From Pseudomonas marincola (GTDB lineage Bacteria; Pseudomonadota; Gammaproteobacteria; Pseudomonadales; Pseudomonadaceae), in the NCBI RefSeq assembly GCF_900116605.1, contig NZ_FPBC01000020.1, forward strand, positions 1-64,000: a DNA stretch of 64,000 nt, in the 5' to 3' direction. The notes under the pieces were generated by a model, which was not told where the DNA came from, did no database searches, and worked only from the letters and a program-made list of their open reading frames with translations. This document shows, one piece after another, positions 58,544-64,000 of the stretch; within the stretch, counting starts at the first letter, position 1, and each line of letters opens with the position of its first letter. The position numbers and the translations under genes were made by a program.

Positions 58544-59278
58544 TTATTTGTTGCCGTCGGGCACAAACACATAGCCCACACCCCAGACGGTCTGGATGTA
58601 GCGCGGCTTGGAAGGGTCCGGCTCGATCAGGCGACGCAGACGCGAAATCTGCACGTCAATCGAACGCTCAAGTGCATCCCACTCACGGCCACGCGCCAGA
58701 TTCATCAGTTTGTCACGCGTCAGCGGCTCACGTGCGTGCTGCACCAGTGCCTTGAGTACAGCAAATTCACCGGTGGTGAGCATGTGCACCTCACCGCCTT
58801 TCTTCAGTTCGCGAGTGGCCAGCGACAATTCGTACTCGCCAAAACTCACGCTTTGTTCTTCGCTGCCAGGCGCGCCGGGCACGACGGGTGCCTGACGACG
58901 CAATACAGCTTTGATCCGCGCCATCAATTCACGCGGGTTGAAGGGCTTGGCCAGATAATCATCTGCGCCGATCTCAAGCCCCTGAATACGGCTGGCTTCA
59001 TCGCCTTTGGCGGTGAGCATGATGATCGGTACCTGGTTATTCGACTCTCGCAGCCGGCGGCAGGCAGACAAACCATCCTCACCCGGCAACATCAGGTCGA
59101 GCACGACCAGACTAAACAGTTCACGCGCAAGCAAGCGATCCATTTGCTCAACATTCTCGACAGCACGAACGCGAAAGCCCTGCTCTTCAAAGAAACGCTC
59201 AAGCAAGCGACGCAGACGTGCATCGTCATCGACTATAAGAATCTTCTCGCCTTCCACAGGGAGTGCATTGCTGCTCAT
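58544..59278 (-). CDS. amgR: OmpR/AmgR-like response regulator
   Basis: 244 aa from ATG 59278, preceded by GAGGAG. Receiver domain residues 12-125: acidic pocket VDDD at 16-19, phosphoacceptor Asp61 in LVVLDLMLPG, Lys in YLAKPFNPREL. A C-terminal OmpR-type winged helix (about 145-240; ISRLRRLIEPDPSKPRYIQT, TVWGVGYVF) follows. It precedes the kinase gene by 93 bases and is divergent from tex. Confidence 0.92.
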   Translation of the reverse strand: MSSNALPVEGEKILIVDDDARLRRLLERFFEEQGFRVRAVENVEQMDRLLARELFSLVVLDLMLPGEDGLSACRRLRESNNQVPIIMLTAKGDEASRIQGLEIGADDYLAKPFNPRELMARIKAVLRRQAPVVPGAPGSEEQSVSFGEYELSLATRELKKGGEVHMLTTGEFAVLKALVQHAREPLTRDKLMNLARGREWDALERSIDVQISRLRRLIEPDPSKPRYIQTVWGVGYVFVPDGNK

Positions 59279-59428
59279 TAAGTAGCTCCTCGGTATTGAT
59301 TCCACAGAGGCTCAGGGCACTTTGTGGGCTCGAATCGGTCATTATGGCCTAGCCGCGGCCCCTAACCTATTAGGCATTGTTAGCAGATTTTTCCTCGAAC
59401 GGTTCCCAGTGGGCTGCATGACGGTGTT

Positions 59429-59434
59429 TATAAT
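59429..59434 (+). promoter_or_regulatory. Candidate -10 of tex
   Basis: TATAAT matches the sigma-70 -10 hexamer exactly, 71 bases before the tex start. No good -35 stands at 16-18 bases. Confidence 0.45.
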
Positions 59435-59504
59435 GCCCGGCTTATGTGTCTGGCCCGTAGAAAGCGTGGCCGGTTTTTCGTTTTAGTGTGGGTAGATTTT
59501 TAAT

Positions 59505-61823
59505 ATGGATAGCATCAACAACCGCATCGCCGAAGAACTGGGCGTGCGCCCGCAGCAGGTTGCCGCAACTGTCGCCCTGTTGGATGAAGGCTCTACCGTG
59601 CCGTTCATCGCACGTTACCGTAAAGAAGTCACCGGCAACCTTGATGATACCCAACTGCGCCAGCTCGAAGAGCGCCTGCGCTACATGCGCGAACTCGACG
59701 ACCGCCGCGCCAGCATCCTTGCGAGCATTGAAGAGCAAGGCAAGCTGACCCCGGAACTGGCCCGCGAAATTAATCTCGCCGACACCAAGACCCGCCTCGA
59801 AGACCTTTACCTGCCGTACAAGCAAAAGCGCCGCACCAAGGGCCAAATCGCTCTGGAAGCAGGCCTTGGAGAGCTGGCAGACGCTTTGTTCAACGACCCG
59901 ACACTGGCCCCTGAAACCGAAGCTGCACGCTTTATCGACAGCGAAAAGGGCTTCGCCGACACCAAGGCTGTGCTCGAAGGCGCCAAGTACATTCTCATGG
60001 AGCGCTTTGCCGAAGACGCCACCCTGCTCAGCAGCCTGCGCAGCTTCATGACCGATCACGCAACGCTAAGCGCCCGCGTTGTCGCGGGTAAAGAAGCCGA
60101 AGGCGCCAAGTTCCGTGACTACTTCGAACACGACGAGAAATTCAAAGGCGCCCCGTCGCACCGCGCACTGGCGATTTTCCGTGGCCGCAACGAAGGCATT
60201 CTCAGCTGCAGCCTCAAGGTTGGCGAAGAAGCGCTCGGCACCATGCACCCTTGCGAAGTAATGATTGCCGAACGTTTCGGCATCTCCAATCAGGGCCGCG
60301 CCGCCGACAAATGGCTGGCCGAAGTGGTGCGCTGGACCTGGAAGGTCAAACTTTACACCCACCTCGAAACTGACCTGTTCAGCGAGTTGCGTGAAAAAGC
60401 CGAAGACGAAGCTATTTCGGTATTTGCCCGCAACCTCAATGACCTGCTGCTTGCCGCACCGGCTGGGCCACGAGCCACACTTGGTCTCGACCCGGGCCTG
60501 CGCACCGGCTGCAAAGTGGCCGTGGTCGATGCCACCGGCAAAGTGCTCGACACCGCGACCGTGTACCCGCACGCCCCGAAAAATCAGTGGGATCAGACCA
60601 TCGCTGTGTTGGCCGCCCTGTGCGCCAAGCACTCGGTTGACCTCATCGCCATCGGCAACGGTACTGCCAGCCGCGAGACCGACAAACTGGCCATCGAGCT
60701 GATCAAAAAATACCCAGCCCTGAAGATGACCAAAATCATGGTCTCCGAAGCCGGCGCCTCTGTGTACTCGGCCTCGGAACTGGCCGCCAAGGAATTTCCG
60801 GACCTCGATGTATCGCTGCGTGGCGCGGTGTCTATCGCACGCCGCCTGCAAGATCCACTGGCAGAACTGGTTAAGATCGACCCGAAATCAATCGGTGTCG
60901 GCCAATACCAGCACGACGTTTCACAGCTGAAACTGGCGCGCAGCCTCGACGCTGTCGTTGAGGATTGCGTAAACGCCGTTGGCGTTGACGTGAACACTGC
61001 ATCCAGCGCCCTGCTCGCGCGTATTTCCGGCCTGAACAGCACACTGGCGCAAAACATCGTTACCCACCGTGATGCCAACGGCGCCTTCAAGACCCGCGAC
61101 GAGCTGAAGAAGGTTTCGCGTCTGGGCGAGAAAACCTTCGAGCAAGCCGCAGGCTTCCTGCGCGTGATGAACGGTGACAATCCGCTGGATGCCTCGGCCG
61201 TTCACCCCGAGACTTATCCACTGGTTAAACGTATTGCGCAGGACACTCAGCGCGATATTCGCTCGTTGATCGGCGATGCCAGCTTCCTCAAGCGCCTCGA
61301 TCCCAAGCAGTTCACCGACGAGAAATTCGGCCTGCTGACCATCAGCGACATCCTCCAGGAGCTTGAAAAGCCTGGCCGCGACCCGCGTCCGGAGTTCAAG
61401 ACGGCTGAATTCCAGGAAGGCGTTGAAACCCTCAAAGACCTCGAGCTGGGGATGATTCTTGAAGGCGTGGTCACCAACGTGACCAACTTCGGCGCGTTCG
61501 TGGATATCGGCGTGCATCAGGACGGTCTGGTGCATATCTCCGCGCTGTCCGAGAAGTTCATCAAGGACCCGCACGAAGCGGTCAAAGCCGGCGAAGTGGT
61601 CAAGGTCAAAGTGATGGAAGTGGATATCCCGCGTAACCGCATTGCCCTGACCATGCGCATGAGCGACACGCCCGGCGAGAAAGTTGAAGGCCCACGCGGT
61701 GGCGGCAACCGTGGCAATGGCCAACGCCCTGCTGCGGCCAAGACGCACCAGCCAGCAGCCGCGCCGAGCAACAACGCCATGGCTTCGTTGTTCGCCAATG
61801 CCAAGCAGTTGAAAAAGAAATGA
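59505..61823 (+). CDS. tex: Tex-family RNA-binding transcription accessory protein (YhgF-like)
   Basis: 772 aa, family length. It has an N-terminal helical region, a YqgF/RNase H-like domain (near 325-450; GLDPGLRTGCKVAVVD), helix-hairpin-helix units (about 495-565; NTASSALLARISGLNSTLA) and a C-terminal S1 domain (about 650-720; GMILEGVVTNVTNFGAFVDIG). The extreme C-terminus is Gly/Asn/Pro/Ala-rich. It binds RNA and is an essential or stress-related transcription factor in some bacteria. It overlaps the thioesterase gene by 4 bases (ATGA). Confidence 0.94.
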   Translation: MDSINNRIAEELGVRPQQVAATVALLDEGSTVPFIARYRKEVTGNLDDTQLRQLEERLRYMRELDDRRASILASIEEQGKLTPELAREINLADTKTRLEDLYLPYKQKRRTKGQIALEAGLGELADALFNDPTLAPETEAARFIDSEKGFADTKAVLEGAKYILMERFAEDATLLSSLRSFMTDHATLSARVVAGKEAEGAKFRDYFEHDEKFKGAPSHRALAIFRGRNEGILSCSLKVGEEALGTMHPCEVMIAERFGISNQGRAADKWLAEVVRWTWKVKLYTHLETDLFSELREKAEDEAISVFARNLNDLLLAAPAGPRATLGLDPGLRTGCKVAVVDATGKVLDTATVYPHAPKNQWDQTIAVLAALCAKHSVDLIAIGNGTASRETDKLAIELIKKYPALKMTKIMVSEAGASVYSASELAAKEFPDLDVSLRGAVSIARRLQDPLAELVKIDPKSIGVGQYQHDVSQLKLARSLDAVVEDCVNAVGVDVNTASSALLARISGLNSTLAQNIVTHRDANGAFKTRDELKKVSRLGEKTFEQAAGFLRVMNGDNPLDASAVHPETYPLVKRIAQDTQRDIRSLIGDASFLKRLDPKQFTDEKFGLLTISDILQELEKPGRDPRPEFKTAEFQEGVETLKDLELGMILEGVVTNVTNFGAFVDIGVHQDGLVHISALSEKFIKDPHEAVKAGEVVKVKVMEVDIPRNRIALTMRMSDTPGEKVEGPRGGGNRGNGQRPAAAKTHQPAAAPSNNAMASLFANAKQLKKK

Positions 61824-62203
61824 GCCTGGATGCCGCGTTTGCCGCGAGCGCTTACAGCCGGCATCTGGGAATCGAGCCGCTGCACATCGAAAATGGCGAG
61901 GCGCGCGTGCGTCTCGCCCTCACCGACGAGCTGCGCAACCGCCATCAGAAACTTCACGGCGGCGCGTTGTTCTCGCTGGTCGACATTGCCATGGGGCTGG
62001 CGTGCTCCAGCTCGCATGGCTTCGATAACCAAAGCGTCACCATTGAATGCAAGATCAATTACATTCGCGCCGTGGCCGAAGGTGAGGTGATCTGCACGGC
62101 CAAGGTGCTGCATGCCGGACGCCGGACTTTGGTCGTGGAGGCCGATGTAATGCAGGGCGAAAATCTTGTCGCCAAGGCACAAGGGACTTTCGCCTGCGTA
62201 TAA
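61820..62203 (+). CDS. PaaI-type hotdog thioesterase
   Basis: 127 aa. Hotdog fold with RHQKLHGGALFSLVDIAMGLACSS, the PaaI/YdiI signature HGG..F.L.D.A. This is a small acyl-CoA thioesterase; phenylacetyl-CoA-type or DHNA-CoA substrates are common in the family but cannot be distinguished here. It is coupled to tex by an ATGA overlap, which has no obvious functional meaning. Cytoplasmic. Confidence 0.88.
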   Translation: MSLDAAFAASAYSRHLGIEPLHIENGEARVRLALTDELRNRHQKLHGGALFSLVDIAMGLACSSSHGFDNQSVTIECKINYIRAVAEGEVICTAKVLHAGRRTLVVEADVMQGENLVAKAQGTFACV

Positions 62204-62330
62204 GTTTGCTGAGCTAAACTCGGTTAAAACACGCTGGAACCGAAACAAATAACGCGACCCACAAGGCGTCAAAGCCAGTAATGCCGCAGGTGTCGCATAT
62301 GCTTTCCAACCAAATGGCCATTGACGGCTA

Positions 62331-62367
62331 CTCGCCCCTTGCAGACCCTGATGTCCACCCCCATATA
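62331..62367 (+). promoter_or_regulatory. Candidate sigma-32 (RpoH) promoter of gshA
   Basis: CTCGCCCCTTGCA (62331-62343) and CCCCATATA (62359-62367) are separated by 15 bases. They match the heat-shock consensus (CTTGAA-type -35 with CTC-N-CC leader, and CCCCAT-T -10) closely. Start site would fall near 62372-62376, about 25 bases before the gshA start. Confidence 0.65.
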
Positions 62368-62397
62368 GGGGCGAACGATGCGTGAAGGAATTTTACC

Positions 62398-63978
62398 TTG
62401 AGCGAACAGCTAACCAGCCGCATGGCACTGCTTGGCCAGCCAGCCAACCTTTCACTGCTTACTCAGTGCCTGCATGGCATCGAGCGCGAATGCTTGCGAG
62501 TAGACAGCGATGGCCAGTTGGCCCTGACGCCGCATCCGCGCGCGCTAGGCTCGGCGCTAACCAATGCACAGATCACCACCGACTATTCAGAGTCGCTGCT
62601 GGAGTTCATCACTCCGGCGCTGGCCGATCCGGCGCAAACTTTGGAAAACCTCGAGCTGACCCACCGTTTCGTCTACAGCAAACTGGCGGACGAATACCTG
62701 TGGAGCCCGTCGATGCCCTGCGCGTTGCCGGACGAGGAGCAGATTCCAATCGCCCGCTACGGCGACTCCAATATCGGCAAGCTCAAGTTTGTGTATCGCA
62801 ACGGTCTGGCCCTGCGTTATGGCAAGACCATGCAATGCATTGCCGGCATTCACTACAACTTCTCGTTGCCCGATGCGCTGTGGAAGTTGCTGCAGGCTGA
62901 AGAAGGCGATCAGCAAAGCGCGCTCGACTACCAGTCGGCCAGCTACATTGCGATGATCCGCAACTTCCGCCGCTACAGTTGGCTGCTGATGTATTTGTTC
63001 GGCGCCTCGCCGGCGCTCGACGTTGGCTTTATGCGCGGGCGCCCGCACAAATTGCAGATGCTCGACGAAAACACGCTGTATTTGCCCTACGCGACCAGCC
63101 TGCGGATGAGCGATCTGGGCTACCAGAGCAGCGCGCAATCCGAACTGACGCCTTGCTACAACGACCTTGCCAGCTACATCGACAGCTTGCGCCAGGCCGT
63201 CGGCACGCCGTATCCGCCGTATGTCGAAATCGGCACACGCAAGGACGGTGAATGGCTGCAACTGAACAGCAATATCCTGCAAATCGAAAACGAGTACTAC
63301 TCAAGCATTCGCCCCAAGCGCGTGACCGATTCGGGCGAGCGGCCAATTCAGGCCCTTAATTCGCGCGGTGTGCAGTACATCGAAGTGCGCTGCCTGGACA
63401 TCAACCCGATGCTGCCTTTGGGCATCGACCTGACCGAGTCGCGTTTCCTCGACGCCTTCCTGTTGTTCTGCGCCCTGCAAGACAGCCCGCAGCTTGAGCG
63501 TGGCGAGTGCCATGCCAGCACCGAAAACTTCCTTAAGGTGGTCAAGGAAGGTCGCCGCCCGAACCTGCATCTGCAGCGTATCGACGGCCCGATCACCTTG
63601 CAGGCATGGGCCAGTGAATTGCTTGGCAAGATCCAGCAAAGTGCCGAGCTGCTCGACCGCAGCCACGGCGGCACCGCGCATGTGACGGCACTGCAAGCGC
63701 AGCAAGCAAAAGTTGACGACGTCAGCCTGACGCCATCGGCTCAGGTTCTGGCGCAATTGCAGAAAGGCGAAAGCTTCACCCAGTTCGCCCTGCGCCAAAG
63801 CAAACTGCACGCTGAATACTTCCGCAGCCAGCCACTGAGCGCCGAGCAGTTGAGTGAGATGGAAGCGTCAGCTACCCGCTCACTTGAGGAACAAGCCGCT
63901 ATCGAGGCGCAGGACGAAGAAGACTTCGACACCTTCGTTGCCGCTTATCAGGCCAGCATCCTCGCGTCTGACAACTAA
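62398..63978 (+). CDS. gshA: Glutamate-cysteine ligase (gamma-glutamylcysteine synthetase)
   Basis: 526 aa from a TTG start at 62398, 9 bases after GAAGGAA. The encoded N-terminus (SEQLTSRMALLGQPANLSLL) matches relatives. It makes gamma-glutamylcysteine, the first step of glutathione synthesis. Class-A GCL motifs are HGIERECLRVDSDGQLALTP (ATP/Mg site), CIAGIHYNFSLPDALW and YVEIGTRKDGEWLQL. It is monocistronic here. A heat-shock-like promoter stands upstream, linking thiol synthesis to proteotoxic stress if real. Confidence 0.94.
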   Translation: MSEQLTSRMALLGQPANLSLLTQCLHGIERECLRVDSDGQLALTPHPRALGSALTNAQITTDYSESLLEFITPALADPAQTLENLELTHRFVYSKLADEYLWSPSMPCALPDEEQIPIARYGDSNIGKLKFVYRNGLALRYGKTMQCIAGIHYNFSLPDALWKLLQAEEGDQQSALDYQSASYIAMIRNFRRYSWLLMYLFGASPALDVGFMRGRPHKLQMLDENTLYLPYATSLRMSDLGYQSSAQSELTPCYNDLASYIDSLRQAVGTPYPPYVEIGTRKDGEWLQLNSNILQIENEYYSSIRPKRVTDSGERPIQALNSRGVQYIEVRCLDINPMLPLGIDLTESRFLDAFLLFCALQDSPQLERGECHASTENFLKVVKEGRRPNLHLQRIDGPITLQAWASELLGKIQQSAELLDRSHGGTAHVTALQAQQAKVDDVSLTPSAQVLAQLQKGESFTQFALRQSKLHAEYFRSQPLSAEQLSEMEASATRSLEEQAAIEAQDEEDFDTFVAAYQASILASDN

Positions 63979-63988
63979 CAGGCCCGCC

Positions 63989-64000
63989 ATGCCCAACCCT
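63989..64000 (+). CDS. Possible start of a next gene (partial)
   Basis: ATGCCCAACCCT begins 10 bases after gshA and would start MPNP. Only four codons are visible and no strong ribosome site precedes it, so this may be a chance ATG. In P. aeruginosa argA follows gshA, from memory, but nothing here supports that identity. Confidence 0.25.

Overview
The window is a contiguous, gene-dense piece of a Pseudomonas-type gammaproteobacterial chromosome. This rests on the arcDABC arginine deiminase operon behind an Anr-type box, the initiating ketoacyl synthase FabY, AmgR/AmgS-like two-component genes, the rimB-rimK pair and a caa3/aa3 cytochrome oxidase cluster. From memory (not checked here), much of the gene order follows P. 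aeruginosa PA5169-PA5203 (dctM, arcDABC, fabY, cysQ-nudE-yrfG, kbp, fdhD, pckA-hslO-hslR, rimBK, amgSR, tex, gshA). A block resembling PA0102-PA0114 (carbonic anhydrase and the cox/heme A cluster) is inserted between fabY and cysQ. No rRNA, tRNA, CRISPR array, prophage or intact insertion sequence was recognised.

Layout: 1-543 is the end of a TRAP transporter permease. 884-5698 is arcDABC (arginine fermentation to ornithine, CO2, NH3 and ATP). 5776-9561 holds an acyl-CoA synthetase and, divergently, fabY. 9831-14480 holds a flavin monooxygenase, a START-like protein, two paralogous lipoproteins, a lipoprotein aminopeptidase and small proteins. 14692-16400 is a Tat-exported sulfite dehydrogenase with its cytochrome c. 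16439-20266 holds a gamma carbonic anhydrase-like protein and the coupled prlC-yheV-DUF1835 genes. 20288-24260 holds an AraC regulator with a divergent SBF-like transporter, a thioredoxin-like/GNAT fusion, and a radical SAM protein behind a LexA box.

24423-34648 holds a beta carbonic anhydrase and the cytochrome oxidase structural, assembly and heme A genes. 34678-36951 is nucleotide housekeeping (cysQ, nudE, yrfG). 37030-41832 holds kbp, a LysR regulator, fdhD and an FdhF/YdeP-type molybdoenzyme. 42039-43091 encodes two paralogous secreted glycine-zipper proteins with basic, His-rich tails. 43329-46302 is a small acyl-CoA/alcohol catabolic group on the minus strand. 47353-50830 is a four-gene MCE-type ABC lipid transport operon. 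50831-51622 is gene-poor and carries a decayed coding remnant and two strong terminators. 51623-54825 is pckA, hslO and hslR. 54972-56341 is rimB-rimK. 56342-57136 is filled by three tandem ~229 bp repeats with inverted ends. 57137-59278 is an EnvZ/OmpR-type pair. 59505-63978 is tex, a hotdog thioesterase and gshA.

Most genes are core metabolism and stress functions: anaerobic ATP from arginine, aerobic respiration, envelope lipid trafficking, redox and proteotoxic stress. The least ordinary items are the thioredoxin-GNAT fusion, the repeat family present at two loci, the SOS box overlapping a terminator, a sigma-32-like promoter before gshA, and a thioredoxin-like CxxxC protein within the cox assembly genes. 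I did not find a convincing wholly new multi-gene system.
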